NCBI RefSeq assembly: GCF_004804275.1
Contig: NZ_STGI01000002.1
Location: 310,001-374,000 of the forward strand
Length of the DNA: 64,000 nucleotides
Direction of reading: 5' to 3'
Source of the DNA: Herbaspirillum sp. ST 5-3
Lineage (GTDB): Bacteria > Pseudomonadota > Gammaproteobacteria > Burkholderiales > Burkholderiaceae_D
Shown here: positions 1 through 7,492 of the stretch, in pieces
Numbering within the stretch: the first letter of the stretch is position 1
How the letters are laid out: each line of letters begins with the position of its first letter
Program-made: the position numbers and the translations under genes
Notes under the pieces: generated by a model
What the model was told of the DNA's origin: nothing
Seen by the model: only the letters and a program-made list of their open reading frames with translations
The model's database searches: none

Positions 1-141
1 CACATAGCCCCAGCATTGCGTCGACGTGAAATCGACAAAATGCTGGTAGAAGGGCGAGGCGGTCGCCACGTTGCGGTCGACGAAGGCCGCGCCCAGCACC
101 TCGCGGCGAATCGACTGACCGATCTGCTTTGCATCCGACAT
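1..141 (-). CDS. carboxymuconolactone decarboxylase-family protein (3' end outside window)
   Basis: Only the first 47 codons are inside the window, and the gene runs off its left edge. The reading starts at ATG 141-139 behind a good ribosome site (AGAGGA). Translation shows RREVLG, then VDRN and a QCWGYV segment, which resembles the N-terminus of the 4-carboxymuconolactone decarboxylase (PcaC/AhpD-like) family. Such proteins decarboxylate a ring lactone in the protocatechuate branch of the beta-ketoadipate route or act as peroxidase-like relatives. It is the last visible gene of the molybdenum hydroxylase operon, 26 bases after the tautomerase stop, so a role in a ring-oxidation pathway is inferred. 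The catalytic C-terminal part cannot be seen. Confidence 0.6.
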   Translation of the reverse strand, partial: MSDAKQIGQSIRREVLGAAFVDRNVATASPFYQHFVDFTSTQCWGYV

Positions 142-167
142 GATTTTTTCCTCTCAGTGAACAGTGT

Positions 168-560
168 TCAGGCCTGGAGTGGCGGGACGTATTGCGCGAC
201 GCCGTTGCCGAACGACCAGTCCTCCTTGCGTACCTCGACAAGATTGATGATCAGGTCCTTCGGATTGAAACCGATTGCTTCCACGCCTGCGGCGAGCGCG
301 CGGTACAGTGCTTGTTTCAGTTCGATGGTTCGCCCGGCATTGAGGAAGATCTGTACGAAGATCACCTCGTCTTCATGCGGTATCCCCAGGTAGGAATCGG
401 GGAATGCCAGGTTGCCGGGACCATGCTCGGTGATGATCTGGAACTTGTCGGCAGGCGGGACATTGATGGTGTCGACCATGGCCTGATGAATGGCATTGCT
501 GAGGCGGCGGCGGAAATCTTCGTTTTTCCCTTCGCGCAGGTTGACTCTGACTACAGGCAT
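168..560 (-). CDS. tautomerase family protein
   Basis: This 130-residue protein starts Met-Pro, and Pro2 is the catalytic N-terminal base of the 4-oxalocrotonate tautomerase superfamily after Met removal. Its length, about twice that of classical 4-OT, and its KFQIITEHGPG segment fit the longer Tautomerase_2-type members. The expected reaction is keto-enol isomerisation of an unsaturated oxo acid in the cytosol. GGAG lies 6 bases before the ATG. It sits 81 bases after the large molybdenum hydroxylase subunit and just before the decarboxylase-like gene, so it probably handles a product of that oxidation. The substrate is unknown. Confidence 0.85.
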   Translation of the reverse strand: MPVVRVNLREGKNEDFRRRLSNAIHQAMVDTINVPPADKFQIITEHGPGNLAFPDSYLGIPHEDEVIFVQIFLNAGRTIELKQALYRALAAGVEAIGFNPKDLIINLVEVRKEDWSFGNGVAQYVPPLQA

Positions 561-641
561 GTTGTCTCCGGAAATGAGAGTACGTGGATGAAGTAAACGG
601 TGAAGGCCGCTGCGACATTGGCGGCGGCGGCCTTGATTGGC

Positions 642-3038
642 TTAGATCGTGCCGAGCGCGCGCAGGATCTTTTCCGGCGTGATCGGCTGCGATGTGACCG
701 ACACCTTGAATGGCGACAGCGCATCATTGATCGCGTTCATGACGGCCGCCGGCGCGCCTGCGGTTCCTGCTTCACCGGCGCCTTTTGCACCGAGCTGCGA
801 AGTCGCGGTAGGCGTCTCCACATGCGCCAGCACGATGTCCGGCATTTCCGACGCCATCGGCACCAGGTAGTCGGCCATGCTGCCGTTGGTGAGCAAGCCG
901 TTGCTGTCGTACAGGCATTCCTCGAACAGTGCGCCGCCGATGCCTTGCACGATCGCGCCGCGCATTTGCTCGTCGACCAGCATCGGGTTCAGGATCCGTC
1001 CGCAGTCTTCCACCGCCCAATGCTTCAGCAGCTTCACGAAGCCGGTTTCGACATCCACTTCGACATAGGAAGCCTGTACGCCATTGGTGAAGGCAAACGG
1101 ATAGTCGCGTTGGGCATAGGTGCGCGTGACGACCAGTTCAGGCAAGGGGCCGGGCGGAAGGGTGTCGGGGCGGAAATGAATGATGCGGCCGAGTTCGGCA
1201 AGCTCGACAAGACGCTCGCCGCTCGCGCGATCCACCACATGGCCGCGCGCGATGTCCAATTCCGCGACGTCGCGCTTGAGTACGATGCCTGCAAGCTTCC
1301 GCAAGTTCTCGCGCAATGCCAGGCCGGCCTGCAAGACCGCCTCGCCGCCGATGCCCGCACCGCGCGACGCCCAGGTGCCGCCGCCATACGGCGTCACCTC
1401 GGTGTCGCCGGTGACGACCTTGACGCACTCCATCGGCACGCCGACGGCATCGGCGGCGATTTGCGCAAAGATCGTTTCGGTGCCCTGGCCTTGCTCGCCC
1501 ACGCCGACGAGGCAGGTCACCGTGCCGGTGGGCTCGAAGCGGATCGTCGCGCCATCCTGCGCGGCGATGCGCGCTCCGCCGACACCATAGAATGCCGCGC
1601 CGGGATTGGTCAGCTCGATCAGCACCGCAATCCCGATGCCGCGATAAATTCCTTGCTCGCGCAGCCTTGACTGCTCGCGCCGTAGCGCAGGGTAATCCAT
1701 CAGCTTTTCCAGCTTGTCCAGGCATTGCTGGTGCGACAAGCGCTCCAGCTTGATACCCGACGCACCGGAACGCGGAAAGCTGTCGTCCGGCATGACGTTC
1801 CTGCGACGCATCTCCAGCGGGTCGATGCCCAGCTTCACGGCGGCGGCGTCGACAACGCCCTCCGTCACCGCGCACGCGATCGGATGGCCCACGCCGCGGT
1901 ACTGACTGGTCGGTGCCTTGTTCTGGAACACGACGTCGAGCGTCGCACGGTATTCCTTGTGCTGATAAGGACCGCCAACGATGTTCAGCACCTGGTTGCC
2001 TTCGATCGCGCTGGTGCGCGGATATACCGAATACGGCCCGACGCCAGTCAGGTCAATCATGTCGAAGGCAAGGATCTCGCCGTCGGACTTGGCCGCAAGG
2101 CGCAGCTTCACCACATGTTCGCGCGCATGGATATCGCTGACGAAGGACTCGAGGCGGTCGGCGACGAATTTCACCGGACGCTTGAGCAGGATGGATAAGG
2201 CCACCGTCGCAAAATCATCCGGATAGGAATGCACCTTGATGCCGAAGGAACCGCCCACGTCTTTGCAGATCACGCGCACGGACGTCTCCGGCAGGTCGAA
2301 GTGACGCGCATACAGATCCTGCATCATGTGCGGCGCCTGATGCGAATGGTAGACAGTCAGTTTCCGCTCGGCCGGATCGAAGTCGGCCAGCACCGAGCGC
2401 GTCTCCATGGTCACGCCGGTATGGCGGCCGAAGCGGAAGGTCTCTTCCACCACCAGGTCGGCAGCGGCAAAGGCGGCATCCACATTGCCCGTATCAATGG
2501 TCTTGCGAAAGCACAGGTTGTCGCCCAGTTCGGGATGAATGACGGGGGTATCGGGAGCCAGCGCGGTTTCCATGTCGGCGACCGCCGGCAGTTCTTCCCA
2601 ATCCACATTCACCATCTGCAAAGCATCTTCGGCTTGCTGGCGCGTCTCGGCAACGATGGCCAGCACCGGTTCGCCCTGCCAGCAGGCGCGTTCAATCGCA
2701 AGCGGATACTGGGGCGGCGATTTCATGCCCGGCAAATGCGCAAGCGTGGCCACCCACGGGCTGCATATCGCTGCGATCTGCTTGCCATCCACGATTGCGA
2801 TCACGCCCGGCATGCTGCGCGCGTAATCGGCATCGATAGTGCCAATGCGCGCATGTGCCAGCGGACAGCGCAAAAAAACGACATGTGCCATGCGGGCCAG
2901 CACCACGTCGTCGACGTAGGTACCGCGCCCCTCGAGATGACGTCGTGCATTGGGCCGCGACACCGAAGTGCCGATATATGCGTTTGCTTGTCCGGCGGCG
3001 GAAACGGCGTTCAGTTCTTTGCGCGTAACATCGTTCAT
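642..3038 (-). CDS. xanthine dehydrogenase-family molybdopterin-binding (large) subunit
   Basis: This 798-residue large subunit carries the molybdenum cofactor of a CoxL/aldehyde oxidase type hydroxylase. The Ald_Xan_dh domain is N-terminal (about 20-130), then the molybdopterin domains, ending with the GAGE segment that supplies the catalytic glutamate. The active-site loop reads QYRGVGH (379-385). True aerobic CO dehydrogenase has AYxCSFR there, so this is not a CO oxidiser but belongs with the AYRGAGR-type hydroxylases of unknown substrate. I chose ATG 3038 because AGGAG lies just upstream. An upstream in-frame start (3110) would run into the small-subunit gene. It is the third gene of the operon after the FAD and iron-sulfur subunits. 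Confidence 0.9.
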   Translation of the reverse strand: MNDVTRKELNAVSAAGQANAYIGTSVSRPNARRHLEGRGTYVDDVVLARMAHVVFLRCPLAHARIGTIDADYARSMPGVIAIVDGKQIAAICSPWVATLAHLPGMKSPPQYPLAIERACWQGEPVLAIVAETRQQAEDALQMVNVDWEELPAVADMETALAPDTPVIHPELGDNLCFRKTIDTGNVDAAFAAADLVVEETFRFGRHTGVTMETRSVLADFDPAERKLTVYHSHQAPHMMQDLYARHFDLPETSVRVICKDVGGSFGIKVHSYPDDFATVALSILLKRPVKFVADRLESFVSDIHAREHVVKLRLAAKSDGEILAFDMIDLTGVGPYSVYPRTSAIEGNQVLNIVGGPYQHKEYRATLDVVFQNKAPTSQYRGVGHPIACAVTEGVVDAAAVKLGIDPLEMRRRNVMPDDSFPRSGASGIKLERLSHQQCLDKLEKLMDYPALRREQSRLREQGIYRGIGIAVLIELTNPGAAFYGVGGARIAAQDGATIRFEPTGTVTCLVGVGEQGQGTETIFAQIAADAVGVPMECVKVVTGDTEVTPYGGGTWASRGAGIGGEAVLQAGLALRENLRKLAGIVLKRDVAELDIARGHVVDRASGERLVELAELGRIIHFRPDTLPPGPLPELVVTRTYAQRDYPFAFTNGVQASYVEVDVETGFVKLLKHWAVEDCGRILNPMLVDEQMRGAIVQGIGGALFEECLYDSNGLLTNGSMADYLVPMASEMPDIVLAHVETPTATSQLGAKGAGEAGTAGAPAAVMNAINDALSPFKVSVTSQPITPEKILRALGTI

Positions 3039-3051
3039 GTTCTTCTCCTGC

Positions 3052-3543
3052 TCACCGGCCCGCGCCGTTCGCACGGCGCTGCTGCAGCACGTCGGAAATG
3101 GCATCGACAATCGATTGATACCCGGTACAACGGCAGTAATTGCCGGACATGTATTCGCGCACCTGCTCGCGGTCCGCGTCCGGTTTTTCCTGCAACAGCG
3201 CCGAGGCGGTCAGCAGCATTCCGGAAGTGCAAAAGCCGCATTGCAATGCGTTGTGCGCATGAAATGCCGCCTGCAGATCCTTCAGGTCGCCGCGATCGCT
3301 GGCACCGTCGATGGTTTCGATTTCCTTGCCATCGGCCTGCACTGCCAGTACCAGGCAACCGCGCACGATCTCGCCATCGAGGCGAATGGTGCACGCGCCG
3401 CACACGCCGTGTTCGCATCCGGCACGCGCGGTCTTCATGCCAAGCTCGTCGCGCAGGAAATCGATCAGGTGAAGTCGCGGATCGACCGGCCTCTCGACGG
3501 TCACGCCGTTGACGCGAAGATTGATGAGCATCGGTTCGGACAT
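3052..3543 (-). CDS. (2Fe-2S)-binding small subunit of molybdenum hydroxylase
   Basis: The 163-residue small subunit passes electrons from the molybdenum site to FAD. It has the N-terminal plant-type ferredoxin cysteines (CEHGVCGAC) and the C-terminal xanthine-oxidase-type cluster (QCGFCTSG and CRCTGY). The start at ATG 3543 follows GGAG by 6 bases. Upstream in-frame starts (3555, 3576) would overlap the FAD-subunit gene. The large-subunit gene begins 13 bases downstream, so the three subunits are co-transcribed and surely assemble together. Cytosolic, with no signal peptide. Confidence 0.93.
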   Translation of the reverse strand: MSEPMLINLRVNGVTVERPVDPRLHLIDFLRDELGMKTARAGCEHGVCGACTIRLDGEIVRGCLVLAVQADGKEIETIDGASDRGDLKDLQAAFHAHNALQCGFCTSGMLLTASALLQEKPDADREQVREYMSGNYCRCTGYQSIVDAISDVLQQRRANGAGR

Positions 3544-3565
3544 CTTGGTCTCCATCACAACAGGT

Positions 3566-4420
3566 TTAAGCCGCAAGCCGCTGAAGCAGGCGGCGCATCA
3601 GAACTGAGGCGAGATGCTGCTTGGCCTCTGCGGAGTGATACAAGTCGGCGGCGGGATGCAATTCCGTGGTCAGGGCGACGCGTGCTGCTTCGAAGGTGTC
3701 GGCATTCAGGGACTTGCCCTCGATAGCAGCCTCTGCCGCCCGTGCACGCAAGGGAATGTTGCCGGTGCCGAGGAATACCAGCCTGACCTGGCGCAGCAAG
3801 CCGTCTGCAAATTGCCCGCTGGCCGCAAGGCCGACGATCGCGTAGTCGCCGCGGCGACGCGCCAGTTCGTCGAACGCAAAGCGCATCGCGCGCGGCTGAA
3901 GAGGAAATTCGCACGCAGTCACGATCTCGCCAGGCTCCATCGCTGTCGTATAGAGGTCCTGGAAAAAATCCTTTGCCTTGACACGCCGCTCACCGGACCG
4001 GCTGGCGAGAACGATGCTGGCGTCGAGTGCGACCGCGCAGGTCGGCCATTCGGCGGCCGGATCGGCGAACGCAATCGACCCTCCCAGCGTGCCGCGATTG
4101 CGGATTGCCCGGTGCGCCACGAAGGGCGCCGCCATTGCGAGCAGCGGGACATGCTCGGCGATCAGCGCGGAGTCTTCGATGTCGCAGTGACGGGTGAGGG
4201 CACCGATCTGCACGCAATCGCTGTGCAGCGTGATGCCGCTCAAGCCCGGTATGGCATTGATATCGAGCAGCAACTGCGGCTCGGACAAGCGCATGTTCAG
4301 GGTGGCGAGCAAGGACTGCCCGCCTGCGATGATGCGTGCATCGTCGCCATGCGTTTCCAGCAGCGAGAACACCTGGGCGAGCGAGCTTGGTTTGACGTAA
4401 TCGAATGCGGGAGCTTTCAC
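3566..4420 (-). CDS. FAD-binding (medium) subunit of molybdenum hydroxylase
   Basis: This 284-residue CoxM-like subunit carries the FAD that hands electrons to the acceptor. The dinucleotide-binding signature AGGQSLL is near residue 32 and RGTLGGSIAFADPAAE near 110, both standard for this flavoprotein family, followed by the CO_deh_flav_C domain. Translation starts at GTG 4420 with GGAG six bases before it. It lies 32 bases after the CoxG-like gene and 22 before the small subunit. Having a separate FAD subunit separates this enzyme from the two-subunit IorAB-type enzyme at 60 kb. Confidence 0.92.
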   Translation of the reverse strand: MKAPAFDYVKPSSLAQVFSLLETHGDDARIIAGGQSLLATLNMRLSEPQLLLDINAIPGLSGITLHSDCVQIGALTRHCDIEDSALIAEHVPLLAMAAPFVAHRAIRNRGTLGGSIAFADPAAEWPTCAVALDASIVLASRSGERRVKAKDFFQDLYTTAMEPGEIVTACEFPLQPRAMRFAFDELARRRGDYAIVGLAASGQFADGLLRQVRLVFLGTGNIPLRARAAEAAIEGKSLNADTFEAARVALTTELHPAADLYHSAEAKQHLASVLMRRLLQRLAA

Positions 4421-4452
4421 GATGACTCCATGGTTGCAAAGGCGAGAATCGA

Positions 4453-5109
4453 TCAGGACAGCCAGCGCGTCGTCAGCAAAGTGAAGGCCACGCCGATGCC
4501 GAACCAGAAGAAGCGGTACAGCTCATGCTGAAAACCGCCGCCGGCGAAAGGGACCTGCACCGGGAGAGGCGTGGTCGCCGGCCGTGTCGGAGCGGATACG
4601 GTTGAGGGAGTGTTGACGTGTGCTGCATCAGCCGTAATGTCGGCTGTTGGCACGGTGGCAGCTTGGGCGGGACTTTGCAGCGCGGCGTCGAACGCGGCGA
4701 AGAATTCATCAGCCATTTTTTTCGCCGACGAGTCGATCAGGCGGCCGCCGATCTGGCCGAGCTTTCCACCGACCGATGCTTCCACCGAATAGGTCAGGCG
4801 CGTGCCGGTGCCTTCTTCCGCAAGCGCAACCGCCGAGCGACCCTTGGCAAAGCCGGCAGCGCCGCCCGCGCCTTCAAAACTCAAGGTGCACTTCGCTGGC
4901 GCCTCCATGTCGGTCATGAAAATCTTTCCCGAGAAACGCGCGCGCACCGGGCCGATTTTCAGCATGACGCGGGTGTGCGTTTCCGCTTCCGAGATCTTGT
5001 TGATCTCTTCGCAGCCGGGTATGCAGCGCGAAAGGATCGCCGGATCGTTGAGCGCCTCCCATACCTTTCCGCGAGGCGCGCCGATGAGCTGTTCTCCGAT
5101 GAGTTCCAT
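4453..5109 (-). CDS. CoxG-like SRPBCC protein with C-terminal membrane anchor
   Basis: This 218-residue protein has an N-terminal SRPBCC/CoxG domain (about 1-145, beginning MELIGEQLIGAPRGKVWEAL), a Pro/Thr/Ala-rich linker, and a hydrophobic C-terminal stretch (FFWFGIGVAFTLL). In Oligotropha, CoxG recruits CO dehydrogenase to the inner membrane, and the C-terminal anchor here fits such a role. It is the first gene of the operon, behind AAGGAG, and faces the divergent TetR gene across a region holding a perfect palindrome. That it tethers the adjacent hydroxylase to the membrane is inferred from family and context. Confidence 0.85.
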   Translation of the reverse strand: MELIGEQLIGAPRGKVWEALNDPAILSRCIPGCEEINKISEAETHTRVMLKIGPVRARFSGKIFMTDMEAPAKCTLSFEGAGGAAGFAKGRSAVALAEEGTGTRLTYSVEASVGGKLGQIGGRLIDSSAKKMADEFFAAFDAALQSPAQAATVPTADITADAAHVNTPSTVSAPTRPATTPLPVQVPFAGGGFQHELYRFFWFGIGVAFTLLTTRWLS

Positions 5110-5424
5110 GTTTCTCCTTGAGGCAGTGCTTGTTGGGACAGGGCGCGCAACGAGGCGATTTACCGAGGTGAACCTTGCTTCGGGCGCGATGCCGCTTGTT
5201 CTGTTTTTCTATTATTTACCAACTGGTAAATGAAGTCAAACAATAATTCTGCGCGAGATTCATCGAAGGCGGCGGTCAATACGGGTATCATTAGCGCCAC
5301 CGAGAAATGGCTCATCGGATTCGTTCGGCAGGTGCCGGCGGTACCTGCCGATGGCAAGCCCGGATGAGTCTGACAAATCGGGAAAAACGCGCGACGCGCG
5401 CTTCCCACTGCACAATTCATCGTC
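5110..5424. other. divergent control region between hydroxylase operon and TetR gene
   Basis: This 315-base stretch has no credible gene. It holds the 18-base palindrome described separately, about 105 bases before the CoxG-like start and 194 bases before the regulator start. No clear sigma-70 promoter could be assigned. Confidence 0.5.
5214..5231. promoter_or_regulatory. perfect palindrome, likely TetR-family operator
   Basis: ATTTACCA and TGGTAAAT form a perfect 8+2+8 inverted repeat in an AT-rich part of the divergent region. Its size and symmetry are typical of TetR-family operators, and the adjacent gene at 5425 encodes such a regulator. A related copy lies before the VOC gene at 6596-6613. 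Binding is inferred. Confidence 0.65.
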
Positions 5425-6096
5425 ATGCGAGCTCGAACCAAAGAACCGACACCGGACGCAGTCAAGAAGGAAGGCAAGGTCCGCCAACGCCTCAGCACCC
5501 AGGAACGCGAGCAACAAATCCTTCAAGGCGCCATCAAGTTTTTCTCCGAGCGCGGGCTCGAAGGACAGACGCGCGACCTGGCCAAGGACATCGGCATCAC
5601 GCACCCGCTGCTGTATCACTACTTCCCGACCAAGCAGGCACTCATCGACCGGGTGTATCAGGAGGTGTATCTGGGGCGCTGGAAGCGCGAGTGGGAGACG
5701 TGGCTTGACGAGAAGGACACGGGATTGGAAGAGAAGCTGACTCGCTTCTATCTCGACTATGCAGCAACGATCCTGACGCCGGAGTGGGTTCGCATACTGG
5801 TGTTCTCAGGCCTGAATGACGGCTCCATTCCGGACAAATATCTGGGCTTGCTCAAGCAAAAGTTGTTTCCGCGTATCGTCACCGAAACGCGCAAGCATCT
5901 CGGCCTGCCGCTGCGCGGCAAGATTACCGAGCGAGAGAATGAACATGTCTGGGGCCTGCATGGAGGTATTTTTTATATTGGCATTCGGCAGTGGGTGTAC
6001 AACCTGCCCGGACCGGAGAACCTCACCCAGGTCATCCAGGACCGCGTGCATGCCTACATCGTGGCGGCGCAGGAAATGTTCGGTGGCGACAAGTAA
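5425..6096 (+). CDS. TetR/AcrR-family transcriptional regulator
   Basis: The 223-residue regulator has an N-terminal helix-turn-helix (about residues 28-75, containing GITHPLLYHYFPTKQALIDRV), typical of TetR-family repressors, and a helical ligand-binding C-terminal half. Compared with most relatives, a charged N-terminal extension of about 25 residues precedes the domain. It is transcribed away from the molybdenum hydroxylase operon, and the palindrome at 5214-5231 lies between them. The VOC gene converges on it, with stop codons meeting at 6096/6097. Its probable job is ligand-responsive repression of the hydroxylase operon and the VOC gene. The ligand is unknown. Confidence 0.88.
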   Translation: MRARTKEPTPDAVKKEGKVRQRLSTQEREQQILQGAIKFFSERGLEGQTRDLAKDIGITHPLLYHYFPTKQALIDRVYQEVYLGRWKREWETWLDEKDTGLEEKLTRFYLDYAATILTPEWVRILVFSGLNDGSIPDKYLGLLKQKLFPRIVTETRKHLGLPLRGKITERENEHVWGLHGGIFYIGIRQWVYNLPGPENLTQVIQDRVHAYIVAAQEMFGGDK

Positions 6097-6561
6097 CTAG
6101 GCGCTCTGCGTGCTCGCGGCAAGGTCTTCTGCCGCAGCATAGTTCAGTTCAATCGTGATCCCGTTCGGATCCTCCAGAAACACCTGATGCAAATCCATTT
6201 CCGGAACGCGGCGTTCCCTGAACGGGATGCCATGCGACTTCAGGGCAGCATACGTTCCGGCAAGCCCTGTTACGCGGAAGGCGAGATGGTCGAGCTTGCC
6301 GGTCCCACCGCCTTCCTTTGATTCCTTCGCGCCCAGATAATCAGTCAGTCCTTCCGTATCCTGCGGATCCACGCCGACAATATGGACAAGGGCATTGCCC
6401 GCCGCTTCGCCATTGACGTCGGCAGGGTAGAGCCATGCGCCGGGAAAGCGGAATGGCGGCCGAGGGCCGGTGACCATGTTCAACGCAAGGCGGTAGAAAC
6501 GGACCGACTCTTCTACATCGCTTGTGCGGATGGAGTAATGATCGAGTGTGCGAATTTGCAT
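6097..6561 (-). CDS. VOC-family (glyoxalase/dioxygenase-like) protein
   Basis: The 154-residue protein shows the vicinal oxygen chelate fold: LDHYSIRTSDVEESVRFY at the start and KLDHLAFRV with GITIELNY in the second half, giving the paired beta-alpha-beta modules and candidate metal ligands (His8, the KLDH histidine, the terminal Glu). Members include glyoxalase I, extradiol dioxygenases and resistance proteins. The sequence does not decide which. GAGG precedes the ATG. An imperfect copy of the TetR-type palindrome lies 35 bases upstream, so it may belong to the same regulon as the hydroxylase operon. Confidence 0.8.
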   Translation of the reverse strand: MQIRTLDHYSIRTSDVEESVRFYRLALNMVTGPRPPFRFPGAWLYPADVNGEAAGNALVHIVGVDPQDTEGLTDYLGAKESKEGGGTGKLDHLAFRVTGLAGTYAALKSHGIPFRERRVPEMDLHQVFLEDPNGITIELNYAAAEDLAASTQSA

Positions 6562-6595
6562 GGCGGACCTCGGAGGGAAGAGGGTTTTATGCTTT

Positions 6596-6613
6596 ATTGA
6601 TCATATGGTAAAT
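6596..6613. promoter_or_regulatory. second, imperfect copy of the TetR-type operator
   Basis: ATTGATCA-TA-TGGTAAAT has one half identical to the perfect palindrome at 5214-5231, while the other half matches at 6 of 8 positions with the same 2-base spacer. It lies 35 bases upstream of the VOC start, in promoter position. Confidence 0.5.
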
Positions 6614-6738
6614 TAAATCATTGCCGGTGGAAAGTATTTTGTCACAGGGGCGGCCGATCGAAAGCTGCCAACGCGCGTTCCGGCCACGTGCGGAGCCGGA
6701 TGCCGCGCGATACGCGAGCACCCGGGAATGCGGACTGC

Positions 6739-7422
6739 TTACGCTTGCCGCAGCGTTTGCAGGAGCGCCGCTGCCGCCGGCTCAGACGACGCAGGGTTCT
6801 GTCCGGTGACGAGGTTTCCGTCGACAACGACATGCGGATGCCAGTCGGCTTCCTTGCTGTATTTGCCGCCGTTCTTCACCAGCGCATCCTCGACCAGGAA
6901 TGGCACGATTTCAGTAAGCTGTACCGCCGCTTCTTCGGTATTGGTAAAGCCGGTCACGCCTTTTCCCTTCACCAGTGGCGCGCCATCTGAAGTCTTCGCA
7001 TGACGCAACACCCCCGGGGCATGGCAGACCGCGGCAACAGGTTTGCCGGCGGCGTACATGGTTTCAATCAGCCGGATGGAATCACGGTCTTCGGCAAGAT
7101 CCCACAAGGGGCCGTGCCCGCCGGGATAGAACACCGCGTCGTAATCGCCGGCGGATACCTCGGACAGTTTCACGGTCCGCGCAAGTGCGGCTTGTGACTC
7201 GGCATCGCTCTTGAAGCGTCGGGTAGCGTCGGTCTGCGCGGTCGGGTCGTCGCTCTTCGGATCGAGCGGCGGCTGTCCGCCTTTGGGCGATGCCAGCGTG
7301 ATGTCCGCGCCCGCATCCTTGAAAACATAGTAGGGCGCGGCGAATTCCTCGAGCCAGAAGCCCGTCTTTTTTCCAGTGTTGCCCAGTTGGTCGTGCGATG
7401 TCAGCACCATCAGAATTTTCAT
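6739..7422 (-). CDS. DJ-1/PfpI-family protein (Hsp31/glyoxalase III-like)
   Basis: This 227-residue class I glutamine amidotransferase-like protein has the nucleophile elbow AVCHAPG (Cys133-His134) and an N-terminal acidic residue in GFWLEEF (Glu25/26), the layout of Hsp31/DJ-1 proteins that act as cofactor-free glyoxalases, deglycases or chaperones. The N-terminus (MKILMVLTSHDQLGNTGKKTG) fits the Hsp31-like subgroup. AAGGAG precedes the ATG. It follows nemA on the same strand after a 70-base gap that holds a hairpin. In E. coli the equivalent operon is nemR-nemA-gloA, so this protein may fill the glyoxalase place. That is an inference. Confidence 0.88.
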   Translation of the reverse strand: MKILMVLTSHDQLGNTGKKTGFWLEEFAAPYYVFKDAGADITLASPKGGQPPLDPKSDDPTAQTDATRRFKSDAESQAALARTVKLSEVSAGDYDAVFYPGGHGPLWDLAEDRDSIRLIETMYAAGKPVAAVCHAPGVLRHAKTSDGAPLVKGKGVTGFTNTEEAAVQLTEIVPFLVEDALVKNGGKYSKEADWHPHVVVDGNLVTGQNPASSEPAAAALLQTLRQA

Positions 7423-7454
7423 TGTTGCTCCTTGCGTGAATGTGTTGAGAGATT

Positions 7455-7483
7455 GCGAGGCAAGGTTAGTGGACTTGCCTCGC
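7455..7483 (-). other. perfect 10-bp hairpin between nemA and DJ-1 gene
   Basis: The arms 7455-7464 and 7474-7483 are perfectly complementary (GCGAGGCAAG/CTTGCCTCGC) with a 9-base loop. No run of T follows on the transcribed strand, so it is not a classical terminator. It could attenuate read-through or protect the upstream message. Confidence 0.45.
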
Positions 7484-7492
7484 GGATCGGTA

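Noticed and set aside
16-596. Plus-strand open frames at the left edge
   Set aside because: They are shadows of the decarboxylase-like and tautomerase genes on the minus strand, both of which have ribosome sites and family motifs.
642-3038. Naming the large subunit as carbon monoxide dehydrogenase
   Set aside because: The active-site loop QYRGVGH lacks the cysteine motif of true CO dehydrogenase. Only the wider family name is justified.
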